From positions 1 to 47,692 of the forward strand of contig JAGPFR010000017.1 in assembly GCA_018056425.1 (NCBI GenBank): a stretch of 47,692 bases of DNA, in the 5' to 3' direction. This DNA is from Lachnospiraceae bacterium (lineage in GTDB: Bacteria; Bacillota; Clostridia; Lachnospirales; Lachnospiraceae). This document shows positions 17,629 to 24,968 of the stretch, in pieces (within the stretch, counting starts at the first letter, position 1; each line of letters opens with the position of its first letter). Made by a program: the position numbers and the translations under genes. The notes beneath the pieces were generated by a model, which saw only the letters and a list, made by a program, of their open reading frames with translations, searched no databases and was not told where the DNA came from.

Positions 17629-17832
17629 ATGGATCAGAAAGACATGATAGATGATCTTGTAAAGATGCTCGATGATGGATTCGCAAACGGCACCGGACAT
17701 GTCAATGTAGACACGTCGGAAGATCAGTCAGATGTTAAGGATGTTACGACCATGGGTTGCACGGATTGTTCCAGAACCCCGTTGGCTTGCAGCGTTCCTA
17801 CACTCCATCAGGGTATCGACGATTATCAGTAA
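17629..17832 (+). CDS. Small protein resembling half of a glycyl-radical domain, with cysteine tail
   Basis: The product has 67 residues. Residues 10-28 ([19 protein letters not shown]) align with the opening of the neighbouring radical-domain protein ([19 protein letters not shown]), allowing one gap. The RVSGYAV loop and the C-terminal helix are absent; instead there is a tail with C44, C47 and C54 (GCTDC, PLACS). It has its own ribosome site (acggaaagg), no signal peptide and no membrane segment. It sits between the enzyme core and its radical domain, 26 bases before the latter. It may occupy the same pocket on the core as a chaperone, inhibitor or redox sensor; that is inference. No established family is recognised. 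Confidence 0.85.
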   Translation: MDQKDMIDDLVKMLDDGFANGTGHVNVDTSEDQSDVKDVTTMGCTDCSRTPLACSVPTLHQGIDDYQ

Positions 17833-17858
17833 ACAAATCTTACCAGGAGGAAAAAATC

Positions 17859-18104
17859 ATGGCAGAAGCATCTACCGCACAGGTTAGTAACCTTGTGAAT
17901 CTTCTCGATGGTTATGCTACCAAGGGTGGTCACCATCTTAATGTAAACGTTCTCAACAGAGAAACTCTTCTCGATGCTCAGCAGCATCCCGAGAATTATC
18001 CCCAGCTCACTATCCGCGTATCCGGATATGCAGTAAACTTCATTAAGCTTACTCCCGAGCAGCAGGCAGACGTTATCTCTCGTACTTTCCACGAGTCTTT
18101 CTGA
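17859..18104 (+). CDS. grcA: Free-standing glycyl-radical domain of pyruvate formate-lyase (GrcA/YfiD-like)
   Basis: This 81-residue protein matches the C-terminal domain of [23 protein letters not shown], then [10 protein letters not shown] with radical glycine G56, then [15 protein letters not shown]. coli YfiD is a similar spare part that replaces an oxygen-broken radical domain, but there the main enzyme keeps its own. Here the core at 15491-17533 has none, so this protein should be an obligatory subunit. The start at 17859 follows an aggagg site 9 bases upstream; a longer in-frame reading from 17757 overlaps the preceding gene and is rejected. A strong terminator follows. Confidence 0.95.
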   Translation: MAEASTAQVSNLVNLLDGYATKGGHHLNVNVLNRETLLDAQQHPENYPQLTIRVSGYAVNFIKLTPEQQADVISRTFHESF

Positions 18105-18160
18105 TGCAACGGGGAAGCAATCATCGGCCGTTCACGCTTGCGTGAAAAAGACAATAAGAA

Positions 18161-18191
18161 GGGCTGTCGCAAATGCGGCAGCCCTTTTTTT
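18161..18191 (+). terminator. Rho-independent terminator of the pfl operon
   Basis: A ten-pair stem, gggctgtcgc with gcggcagccc, is followed by seven Ts. It separates the enzyme genes from pflA. Confidence 0.93.
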
Positions 18192-18213
18192 ATGCCATAA
18201 AGAGTCATAAATG

Positions 18214-18222
18214 TGTTAAGAT
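18214..18222 (+). promoter_or_regulatory. Possible extended -10 promoter of pflA
   Basis: TGT-TAAGAT lies 23 bases before the pflA start, just behind the terminator. No convincing -35 was seen. Confidence 0.4.
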
Positions 18223-18245
18223 AAACAGGTAACGGAGGTGAGAAT

Positions 18246-19028
18246 ATGATAGGAAAAATCCATTCTCTTGAAAGCTTCGGAACCGTTGACGGTCCCGGTA
18301 CAAGATTTGTCGTATTCACAAAAGGCTGTCCGATGAGGTGCCTCTATTGCCACAACCCGGATACCTGGGATCAGACGGGCGCAACCGAGATGGACACTAA
18401 GTATATATTGGAGCAGTATCACAGAAACGAGAGCTTTTACATGAACGGCGGCGGTATTACGGTCACCGGCGGAGAGCCTCTTGTTCAGATTGATTTTGTT
18501 ACGGAGCTCTTCGAAGAGTGTAAGAAAGAGGGGATCCATACCTGCCTCGATACATCGGGGATTATGTTCAATCCCGACAACCCTGAGATGATGGCCAAGC
18601 ATGACAGGCTTATGAAGGTAACGGATCTTGTTATGCTGGATATCAAGCATATAGATAATGAGCATCATAAGAAGCTCACATCCCAGCCGAATACGAATAT
18701 TTTAAAGTTCGCATTCTATCTTCAGGAGAAGGGCGTTGATATGTGGATCCGTCACGTAGTCGTCCCCGGCATCACGGATGATGATAAGTATCTCTACGAT
18801 CTGGGATACTTCCTCGGACAGTTCCATAACCTCAGAGCTTTGGATGCGCTTCCTTATCACGATATGGGTAAGGTTAAGTACGAGAAGCTGGGAATCGATT
18901 ATCCTCTCAAGGATGTTAAGCCCATGGATCTCAAGATCCTGGTTGAGAAGAAGAAGGTTATCATCGACGGAATCAAGAAGAGAAGGGCTGAACTTACCGA
19001 AGCAGGCGAGGATTTCAGTCACAAATGA
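18246..19028 (+). CDS. pflA: Pyruvate formate-lyase activating enzyme
   Basis: This 260-residue radical-SAM enzyme removes a hydrogen from the glycine of PFL to make the catalytic radical. The cluster motif CxxxCxxC is in GCPMRCLYCHNP (C28, C32, C35), followed by GGGITVTGGEPL, which binds S-adenosylmethionine. Length and sequence are standard. Its partner glycine is on the separate protein at 17859-18104, so the activase must act on a two-chain substrate. ggaggt lies 8 bases before the ATG. Confidence 0.96.
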   Translation: MIGKIHSLESFGTVDGPGTRFVVFTKGCPMRCLYCHNPDTWDQTGATEMDTKYILEQYHRNESFYMNGGGITVTGGEPLVQIDFVTELFEECKKEGIHTCLDTSGIMFNPDNPEMMAKHDRLMKVTDLVMLDIKHIDNEHHKKLTSQPNTNILKFAFYLQEKGVDMWIRHVVVPGITDDDKYLYDLGYFLGQFHNLRALDALPYHDMGKVKYEKLGIDYPLKDVKPMDLKILVEKKKVIIDGIKKRRAELTEAGEDFSHK

Positions 19029-19064
19029 CAAATAAGAATTAGTTCTGACTAACTCGCTATTTTC

Positions 19065-19093
19065 TTGTAATTGTCAGACTATTAGTTTAAAAT
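19065..19093 (+). promoter_or_regulatory. Promoter of the ferredoxin gene
   Basis: TTGTAA (19065-19070) and TAAAAT (19088-19093) have 17-base spacing. The start would be near 19100, 35 bases before the gene. Confidence 0.6.
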
Positions 19094-19134
19094 ATCTCGT
19101 GTAGGGTTAGAAGTTTTTAAGGAGGAAATGTATT

Positions 19135-19305
19135 ATGGCTTATCAGATTGGCGAAGGATGCATTTGCTGTGGCGGATGTGAAGCAGCTTGTCCTGTAGGC
19201 GCTATCTCCATGGGAGACGGCAAGTATGAGATCGATAAAGAGAAGTGCATTGATTGCGGTTCTTGCGCAGGTCAGTGCCCCGTAGGCGCTATCGAGCAGG
19301 CTTAA
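19135..19305 (+). CDS. 2[4Fe-4S] ferredoxin
   Basis: This 56-residue clostridial-type ferredoxin is a small soluble electron carrier. Two CxxCxxCxxxCP motifs are present: C9/C12/C15/C19 and C38/C41/C44/C48. An extra cysteine, C11, stands inside the first motif. taaggagg lies 8 bases before the ATG. It is transcribed alone from its own promoter and closed by a bidirectional terminator. Its place beside pflA suggests it could supply electrons to the activase, but clostridial ferredoxins serve many enzymes. Confidence 0.96.
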   Translation: MAYQIGEGCICCGGCEAACPVGAISMGDGKYEIDKEKCIDCGSCAGQCPVGAIEQA

Positions 19306-19318
19306 TTAGTCAGCAAAA

Positions 19319-19352
19319 AGAAAAACGCAGGTCTTAGGACCTGCGTTTTTTT
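19319..19352. terminator. Bidirectional terminator between ferredoxin and dnaB
   Basis: aaaaacgcaggtc pairs with gacctgcgttttt. Both strands end in T-runs, so it serves the plus-strand ferredoxin gene and the minus-strand gdpP-rplI-dnaB unit. Confidence 0.92.
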
Positions 19353-20736
19353 ATTCATCCCCCGAATGGGATTTGAGTTTTTCTTTTTCATCCTTGCTCA
19401 TATTGGCGAACTTGGTGTACTCGGGCAGCCATACGAGAGGGAATTCATCGACCGGGCCGTTTCTTTGCTTGGCGATGATGATATCGGATACATTCTTACG
19501 CTTGGTGTCTTTGTTGTAGTAGTCCTCACGGTAGATGAACATAACTACGTCGGCATCCTGCTCGATCGCACCGGATTCACGAAGGTCGGAAAGCATGGGC
19601 TTGGGAGGTTTTCTGCTCTCTACGGTACGGGAGAGCTGCGAAAGTGCAACTACGGGAATGTCGAGCTCTCTGGCAAGTCCCTTTAACTCTCTCGAGATCT
19701 GGGAGACTTCCTGCTGTCTGCTCTCTGCTTTGCCCGAACCTGTCATCAGCTGGAGGTAGTCGATAAAGATTATGTCCAGCTTGCCTGCGCTCTTTAATCT
19801 GCGGCACTTGGATCTGAGTTCCGCTACGCTGATTCCGGGAGTGTCGTCAATGAAGAGTCCGCTTCGCCCGAAAAGAGTACCGCTGTCGGTGATCTTCTGA
19901 TAATCGTCACCTGAGATCTTACCGTTTCTGAGGAGCGATACGCTGACTCTCGAGTTCATGGCCATAAGTCTGTTTGCAAGCTGGGTCGAGCTCATTTCCA
20001 GCGAGAATATGCCTACGCCGTTGCCGTTTTTAAGGGCCATATGCTCTGCGATATTAAGTGCGAACGCGGTCTTACCCATTGAAGGTCTTGCTGCGATAAG
20101 TATGAAGTCGGATCTCTGGAATCCCGATGTGAAATAATCAAGATCCGAGAATCCGGTAGCAAGTCCGGTAATGTTGCCCTGCATTCTGTATGCGTTGGAT
20201 ACATTGGTCAGGGCATCGAAGAAGACCTCATCGATAGGTCTTATGTCTCTTACGATCCTGGACTGGGTCGCATCATAGATCTTCTTTTCAGCGGTGTTAA
20301 AAAGTTCCGCTACATCCGAGTCGTCACGGTAGCCTTCTTCTGCGATTGATTCGGCTGCTTTGATAAGGCTTCTGGATTCGGCCTTTTTATGCACGATCTG
20401 TGCATAGTAGGTGACATTTGCACTGGTGCTTGAAGTTGAATCCTTCATGATCTCCATGAGATAGGTAAGGCTTGCAACTTCTGGAGGAAGCTCCTTCTCG
20501 CCGAGCTTGTCTTTGAGAGTTACGGGATCGACCTTTGAACCGTTATTTTCCATTTCAACGATCGTATCGTAAATGATTCCGTATACACGGTTAAAGAATT
20601 CATCGCCGCTCTTTATGATCTCCTGAGCCTCGGCTATCGCCTTTGAGGACATGAGCATACTGGTAAGAACGGCTCTTTCCGCATCGTCGTCATGGGGCAT
20701 TATTTTCTTGATGACTTTTTCGCTGTATCCGTCCAT
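19351..20736 (-). CDS. dnaB: Replicative DNA helicase
   Basis: This 461-residue hexameric helicase unwinds DNA at the replication fork. It has the N-terminal DnaB domain (AERAVLTSML), the RecA-like core with Walker A ARPSMGKTAFALN at about 216-228, Walker B (LDIIFIDYLQLM) and the DRESGAIEQDADVV segment. It starts 2 bases behind the rplI stop, in the common Firmicute order gdpP-rplI-dnaB. Confidence 0.97.
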   Translation of the reverse strand: MDGYSEKVIKKIMPHDDDAERAVLTSMLMSSKAIAEAQEIIKSGDEFFNRVYGIIYDTIVEMENNGSKVDPVTLKDKLGEKELPPEVASLTYLMEIMKDSTSSTSANVTYYAQIVHKKAESRSLIKAAESIAEEGYRDDSDVAELFNTAEKKIYDATQSRIVRDIRPIDEVFFDALTNVSNAYRMQGNITGLATGFSDLDYFTSGFQRSDFILIAARPSMGKTAFALNIAEHMALKNGNGVGIFSLEMSSTQLANRLMAMNSRVSVSLLRNGKISGDDYQKITDSGTLFGRSGLFIDDTPGISVAELRSKCRRLKSAGKLDIIFIDYLQLMTGSGKAESRQQEVSQISRELKGLARELDIPVVALSQLSRTVESRKPPKPMLSDLRESGAIEQDADVVMFIYREDYYNKDTKRKNVSDIIIAKQRNGPVDEFPLVWLPEYTKFANMSKDEKEKLKSHSGDE

Positions 20737-20738
20737 TA

Positions 20739-21185
20739 TTAAGCCTCTTCGACTTTGACGCTTAAAGTACCGGTAACTTCGGGATGGATCTTGACGGAAA
20801 CATTGTATGTTCCGGGAGCTTTGATCGCATCATCCAGAACGATCTTTTTCTTATCGAGTTCAATACCGTGCTGGGCCTTGCATTCCTCGGCGATTTCCTT
20901 GGAAGAGACGGAACCGAAAGCACGTCCGCCTGCACCGGTCTTGATGGTGGTCTTAACAGTAATGGTTGAAAGCTTCTCTGCAAGAGCCTTGGCATCTTCG
21001 AGTTTTTCCTCGGCAACTTTCTGTGCGTTTGCCTTCTGAAGCTTAAGGGTATTCATATTGGCGGGAGTTGCCTCAACGCCCACTCCCTTGGGGAGAATAT
21101 AGTTTCTTGCGTATCCGTCGCTTGCTTCGATGATATCGCCCTTCTTGCCTAATTTCTTTTCATCTTTGAGTAAAATAATCTTCAT
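20739..21185 (-). CDS. rplI: Large ribosomal subunit protein bL9
   Basis: This 148-residue L9 binds 23S rRNA at the base of the L1 stalk and helps keep the reading frame. The N-terminal domain MKIILLKDEKKLGKKGDII with the GYARNYILPKG segment is diagnostic, followed by the long connecting helix and the C-terminal domain. Its ATG overlaps the gdpP stop by one base (TGATG), so it is translationally coupled. Confidence 0.97.
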   Translation of the reverse strand: MKIILLKDEKKLGKKGDIIEASDGYARNYILPKGVGVEATPANMNTLKLQKANAQKVAEEKLEDAKALAEKLSTITVKTTIKTGAGGRAFGSVSSKEIAEECKAQHGIELDKKKIVLDDAIKAPGTYNVSVKIHPEVTGTLSVKVEEA

Positions 21186-23242
21186 CAGATCTCACCGCTT
21201 TCCATCATAGAATCTATTGTATTTTTCAGTTCACCGATAGCTTCTTCTATCTGTGTTCCTTCAAGCTGACATGCCGCAACGGAGAGGTGGCCTCCTCCGC
21301 CCATACGCTCCATTATGAGCTGTACGTTTACCTCGTCTATCGATCTTGCGCTTATATGGATCTTGCCGCCATACTCCGTAAGTACGAAGCTTGCCTTGAT
21401 GCCTCTGATATTGAGGAGCTCGTTGGCAGCCTGTGCGCCGATGACGGTGGGGCTGGGGCAATCGTCTGCGGTACAGATACTTATCGCATATGAACCGCGG
21501 TATATCTCTGCCTGTGAAACGGCATCTGCTTTTGCTTTGTATTCGGATGCGTCCGCTCTGAACATCTTGCGGACTCTTGTTACGTCGGCACCGCATCTTC
21601 TGAGGAATGCGGCAGCTTCGAATGTTCTTACACCGGCCTTGCTCTGGAAGTTGTTGGAGTCGACCATGATACCGGAGTACATGCAGTCTGCTTCTTCGGG
21701 ACGTATCTTAACGTTATCCGCTGCATACTGGAGGATCTCGGAGATCATCTCGCAGGCACTTGATGCGTAAGGCTCGATATAGGAGAGGGTAGCGTTTTCG
21801 ATGACTTCGTTACCTGCTCTGTGGTGATCGAGAACAACGATGGTCTTGCAATACTTGATAAGGTCGGGGCACTCGGTGATCGAAGGCTTGTTAACATCTA
21901 CGACTACGAGTACGGAACCGGTTGATGCGAAATCTATTGCCTGCTGGGAAGTGATAAGCACATCTTCGAATTCTTCACTGCCGTTTACGAATGTATCGAC
22001 GATGGGCTGTATATCGGAGTTGGGGTTATCCATTACGATATAGGCGTTCTTGCCGAGGACTTTGGAGATACAGTAGATACCCACGGCTGCACCGAAAGCG
22101 TCGGCATCGGGATTTCTGTGTCCCATGATGAGGACGTTTTCCTTGGCGGTGATGATCTCCCTGAGCGCCTGAGCCTTGACTCTTGCCTTGACTCTCGTAC
22201 TCTTTTCAACCGTCTGTGATTTACCGCCGTAATAGGTAACCTGGTCCTTGGTCTTGATAACTGCCTGATCGCCGCCTCGGCCGAGTGCAAGGTCAATGGC
22301 GTTGCGGGCATATTCATAGTTCTGGGCATATGTGAGGCCGTCGGTTCCGAGTCCGATACTGGTTGTTACGGGCATGCTGTTTTCACCGATCTTGACCGTC
22401 TTGATATCGCTGAGGAGTTCGAAGTGCTTGTCCTGCATCTCGGCGATGGCTTTCTTTCTCAGGATGATAAGGTATTTATCCTTTTCCATCTTGCGGCAGA
22501 TGCCGTCAACGCTTGAGATGTACTTGTTGACCTTACGGTCGATGAGTGCCGCAAGAAGACTCTGCTTGACTTCCTCAACACTTTCCATTGCTTCGTCAAA
22601 GTTATCGAGATAGATCATTCCGACGCAGAGAGACTGGTCGTCGAGTTCCTGGAGGGCGATGTTGAGTGCGGTCTTATCGAACATGAACATCGCGATCAGG
22701 TAGCCGTTGTATCCTTCCGCCTCGATGATGGCGCTGTTTTCTGCCATTTCCTTGAGGGGGATCCTCTTAAGCTTGATGGTATAGTCCTTGCCGGAGTGCT
22801 CGATGTCGAACTCGGCTTCTACGGAATCCTCATCCCTCGGAAGCTTATCGCCCGTGATCACGGGGAAAAGAGAGGTGATGGACTTGTTATATTTTCCCTC
22901 GATCTCGGTGACCTGCTCGAAAGCGTAGTTGGTCCACATTACTTTGCCGTCTTCGTCGAGAAGAGCGTAAGGTATGTCGAGTTCCCTGAGGAGTTTGCGC
23001 TGGATCTGTCCGTACTCTGTTGCGAAACTTACAAGCTCATTCATGATCATGGGCTTGTTGTTGTAATAGAGGGTGAGCGTTACCGCAAAATAGAAAATGG
23101 TAAAAGCGCTCAGAAGTGCGCCTGCCTGAATACTTACCAGGAATATTGCTGCGTTTAAGGCAAGGAGCAGGAAACCGAGATAAATGCTAAAACGCATATA
23201 AGATCTCAGGTGCCCCTTAATTTTCAAGCGGGTTTTTATCAT
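21185..23242 (-). CDS. gdpP: Cyclic-di-AMP phosphodiesterase, GdpP family
   Basis: This 685-residue membrane enzyme hydrolyses c-di-AMP to pApA and so affects potassium balance and wall stress. The order is two N-terminal transmembrane segments (about 17-60), a PAS-like domain (about 85-190), a degenerate GGDEF domain (about 200-330), and a DHH/DHHA1 phosphoesterase. The latter has RNPDADAFG (377-384), LDHHR (471-475) and GGGGHLS near 640. The GGDEF signature is lost, as is usual in GdpP. It is first in the gdpP-rplI-dnaB unit. Confidence 0.95.
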   Translation of the reverse strand: MIKTRLKIKGHLRSYMRFSIYLGFLLLALNAAIFLVSIQAGALLSAFTIFYFAVTLTLYYNNKPMIMNELVSFATEYGQIQRKLLRELDIPYALLDEDGKVMWTNYAFEQVTEIEGKYNKSITSLFPVITGDKLPRDEDSVEAEFDIEHSGKDYTIKLKRIPLKEMAENSAIIEAEGYNGYLIAMFMFDKTALNIALQELDDQSLCVGMIYLDNFDEAMESVEEVKQSLLAALIDRKVNKYISSVDGICRKMEKDKYLIILRKKAIAEMQDKHFELLSDIKTVKIGENSMPVTTSIGLGTDGLTYAQNYEYARNAIDLALGRGGDQAVIKTKDQVTYYGGKSQTVEKSTRVKARVKAQALREIITAKENVLIMGHRNPDADAFGAAVGIYCISKVLGKNAYIVMDNPNSDIQPIVDTFVNGSEEFEDVLITSQQAIDFASTGSVLVVVDVNKPSITECPDLIKYCKTIVVLDHHRAGNEVIENATLSYIEPYASSACEMISEILQYAADNVKIRPEEADCMYSGIMVDSNNFQSKAGVRTFEAAAFLRRCGADVTRVRKMFRADASEYKAKADAVSQAEIYRGSYAISICTADDCPSPTVIGAQAANELLNIRGIKASFVLTEYGGKIHISARSIDEVNVQLIMERMGGGGHLSVAACQLEGTQIEEAIGELKNTIDSMMESGEI

Positions 23243-23281
23243 TGCCTTTACCTTTCTGAACAGAAGAAAAAGATCCTACAT

Positions 23282-23290
23282 ATTATAGCA
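23282..23290 (-). promoter_or_regulatory. Extended -10 promoter of gdpP-rplI-dnaB
   Basis: Minus-strand TGC-TATAAT is a consensus extended -10, about 40 bases before gdpP. Confidence 0.65.
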
Positions 23291-23301
23291 TAAAAGGGTA
23301 T

Positions 23302-23340
23302 AAAAAACAGCAGGCCGGAAAACCTGTTCCGACCTGCAGA
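23302..23340 (-). terminator. Rho-independent terminator of mecA
   Basis: On the minus strand gcaggtcggaa pairs with ttccggcctgc, followed by tgtttttta. It lies just behind mecA and upstream of the gdpP promoter. Confidence 0.85.
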
Positions 23341-23355
23341 GTTTACATAAAGTGT

Positions 23356-24135
23356 TTATACTGACAGCTTTTGAAGGGCTTTTGTCGCAATTATCACATC
23401 GTAGCCGTTATCAAGGAATCCTGCGTCAGCTTTGGGGATAAGCCTGGTGGCTCCGAACTCGGTTGCCTGTTCCGCAAAATTCATGACTTTGGCGAAATCG
23501 TCCGAAGAAGCGGAGATGACGAGCAGATATTTTCCATCGGCCCTGTTCTTGTATACGGAAGTCTCACCTTCGTATTTAAGACTTGAGGAAGCAAGCTCTA
23601 TCAGGTCGCTGAGCCTGTTGAAACTTACGGTCAGGATGCAGCCTTTGCTTCGGATGTTTTCTTTTTCCTGCTCGAGAAGGTCAAAGAAGGACTTTCCGTA
23701 GGCGGGAGCGGTCTTTTTAACGACGGGCTTGTCGGGCTTCGAGAAGGGTCTGAAGCCTGCGAGTGCGTCCTCGTCCTCTTCGTCATCGAAGAAATCATCG
23801 TCATCGCTTTCGCCGGGGGTGATTCCTCCGGAGAGAGGCTTGGGCAGGAACCTGGAGAATCTGGTGTCGAGCTCGTCGATATCCTCTGCCTTGCTGATGT
23901 AGACCACAAGAGAATCTTCTCCCATGGGGACAGCCTCGATCATCACGGGGTGGTTTTCCTTTGCCTGAAAATCAATCCCGAAACGGGCCTTGGTCTCTTC
24001 GATTATATCTCTGAACAGCTCCGTGGCTGCGTAGTTTCCGTAAGCAAGATCTTTTAAACTGATCCAGCGGGATTCAAGATATTCTTTTGTAAGGGTGCAT
24101 TTGATGCGAAGATTGCCTAGTACTTCAATTTCCAT
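23356..24135 (-). CDS. mecA: Adaptor protein MecA
   Basis: This 259-residue MecA family adaptor, known in Firmicutes, hands proteins to the ClpC ATPase for degradation by ClpP and limits competence in Bacillus. The N-terminal domain is MEIEVLGNLRIKCTLTKEYL to about residue 85. An acidic low-complexity linker follows (about 110-125, SDDDDFFDDEEDEDA). The C-terminal Clp-binding domain has LLVISASSDDFAKVMNFAEQ. A ggagg site lies 8 bases before the ATG. It is monocistronic with its own promoter and terminator. Confidence 0.93.
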   Translation of the reverse strand: MEIEVLGNLRIKCTLTKEYLESRWISLKDLAYGNYAATELFRDIIEETKARFGIDFQAKENHPVMIEAVPMGEDSLVVYISKAEDIDELDTRFSRFLPKPLSGGITPGESDDDDFFDDEEDEDALAGFRPFSKPDKPVVKKTAPAYGKSFFDLLEQEKENIRSKGCILTVSFNRLSDLIELASSSLKYEGETSVYKNRADGKYLLVISASSDDFAKVMNFAEQATEFGATRLIPKADAGFLDNGYDVIIATKALQKLSV

Positions 24136-24167
24136 AGGTTTTCCTCCCCTTTTTTAGAATTTTTCCT

Positions 24168-24196
24168 ATAATAGCTTTATTTCATATACCCGTCAA
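24168..24196 (-). promoter_or_regulatory. Promoter of mecA
   Basis: Minus strand TTGACG (24196-24191) and TATTAT (24173-24168) have 17-base spacing. The start is near 24161, 26 bases before the ATG. Confidence 0.75.
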
Positions 24197-24379
24197 CAGG
24201 ATTTTTGGTATATTTATACACTATTTCGGTTAAGGTAATAAACTTTAGAAAAAAATAATCACCAAATGAATTAATTTCAATATATATCGTACTTTTCGAC
24301 ACTTTTGTAAAGGTTTATGACGGGGATGTCATTGAAAAATCGGTAATTTTTACCATTGAAGGGGTTTTGCGGGGACGGG

Positions 24380-24530
24380 ATAATAAATGTGCATCTTCCG
24401 CCAAACATGTGACGGAAAGGAGCTGAAACGGAAATTTGGCCGGCAAAGCGACCGGCAATCCCAATATCTGCTGCCCGCAGCCTCTGTCTGAGGGCAAAAA
24501 AGAACCGCAGGCAAATTCACATTGCATGAC
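24380..24530. ncRNA. Structured block 1 in a gene-free region (candidate ncRNA)
   Basis: An outer stem ATGTG (24387-24391) with CACAT (24518-24522) and the stem AAATTTG (24432-24438) with CAAATTC (24512-24518) enclose several hairpins. These are TTCCG/CGGAA (24396-24417), GCCGG/CCGGC (24439-24456), and CTGC-TGCCC with GGGCA...GCAG (24468-24510). The block is GC-rich inside an AT-rich gap. No open frame on either strand has a convincing start, ribosome site or family match. It fits none of the RNA classes compared by eye (tmRNA, RNase P, SRP, glmS, TPP, c-di-AMP). The strand is uncertain. Confidence 0.4.
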
Positions 24531-24619
24531 GGGCTTATCTTTTACGGAATCGATCAATTCCCCCTGATGGCTTCATCAGAAATAATCCGATTTAAGTTCT
24601 CCACAAAATAACAAAATAT

Positions 24620-24870
24620 AATATGCGCCCGAACTGATGGCGCAGTCGTCTGTCGAATGGGACAGATAATGCGTAAGACGGCCCGAAGGGTCGAAGCCAC
24701 AGCGTAAGATGCCGGAACCATGGGAAAGTATTTCACGGGAATTCTTTTAGTGCCTTTTGGCGGTTCCGATACCCTGATTTTACTTAATTGATTAAGTCAG
24801 CGGTGAAAAACGGTATATGCTAAAAATGAGAGGCGGGGCCTGCGTTGTCATCGGGCTCCGCAGTCTTTTA
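24620..24870 (+). ncRNA. Structured block 2 in a gene-free region (candidate ncRNA)
   Basis: Consecutive pairings are GCGCC/GGCGC (24625-24643), CGTCTGTC with GACAG...AGACG (24647-24680), and GGCCC/GGGTC (24680-24692). A long-range CGGAACC (24713-24719) pairs with GGTTCCG (24762-24768). GCGTAAGA occurs twice, 31 bases apart. A TATAAT stands at 24617-24622, and a terminator-like hairpin with tctttt ends the block. This could be a transcript of about 240 bases, or a leader to the GH18 gene that stops at 24870. The RNA class is not recognised. Confidence 0.45.
24833..24870 (+). terminator. Terminator-like hairpin ending the structured region
   Basis: gcggggcc (24833-24840) pairs with ggctccgc (24854-24861), followed by agtctttt. 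A competing ctgcg/cgcag stem overlaps it, so it could act as a switchable terminator before the GH18 gene. Confidence 0.6.
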
Positions 24871-24905
24871 AAGAAGCAAATTTATATGACGAAAATGTGA
24901 TGGTA

Positions 24906-24914
24906 TGGTAAAAT
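24906..24914 (+). promoter_or_regulatory. Extended -10 promoter of the GH18 gene
   Basis: TGG-TAAAAT with no clear -35. The start would be near 24921, which supports the ATG at 24969 rather than the TTG at 24930. Confidence 0.5.
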
Positions 24915-24968
24915 AACTTTGTATGTTATTTGAGCATACTATTTTTATTGATCGGAACTTATATTTAT

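Noticed and set aside
17521-17860. A sequencing frameshift or readthrough as the cause of the split PFL
   Set aside because: The core ends in a clean TAA and is followed by a hairpin and another complete gene with its own ribosome site; no single indel would join the parts.
17757-18104. Longer reading of the glycyl-radical protein starting at 17757 (115 residues)
   Set aside because: It overlaps the 67-residue gene out of frame, and the aggagg site stands just before the ATG at 17859, where family similarity begins.
24315-24736. Minus-strand open frames of 60 to 80 codons in the gene-free region
   Set aside because: They have no ribosome sites, no recognisable families and an unnatural composition, and they coincide with dense base-paired structure.
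24620-24870. TPP riboswitch or glmS ribozyme
   Set aside because: Short stretches (cccgaactgat, gataatgcg, gcgccNgaact) recall these classes, but the remaining conserved cores are missing and the downstream gene does not fit.
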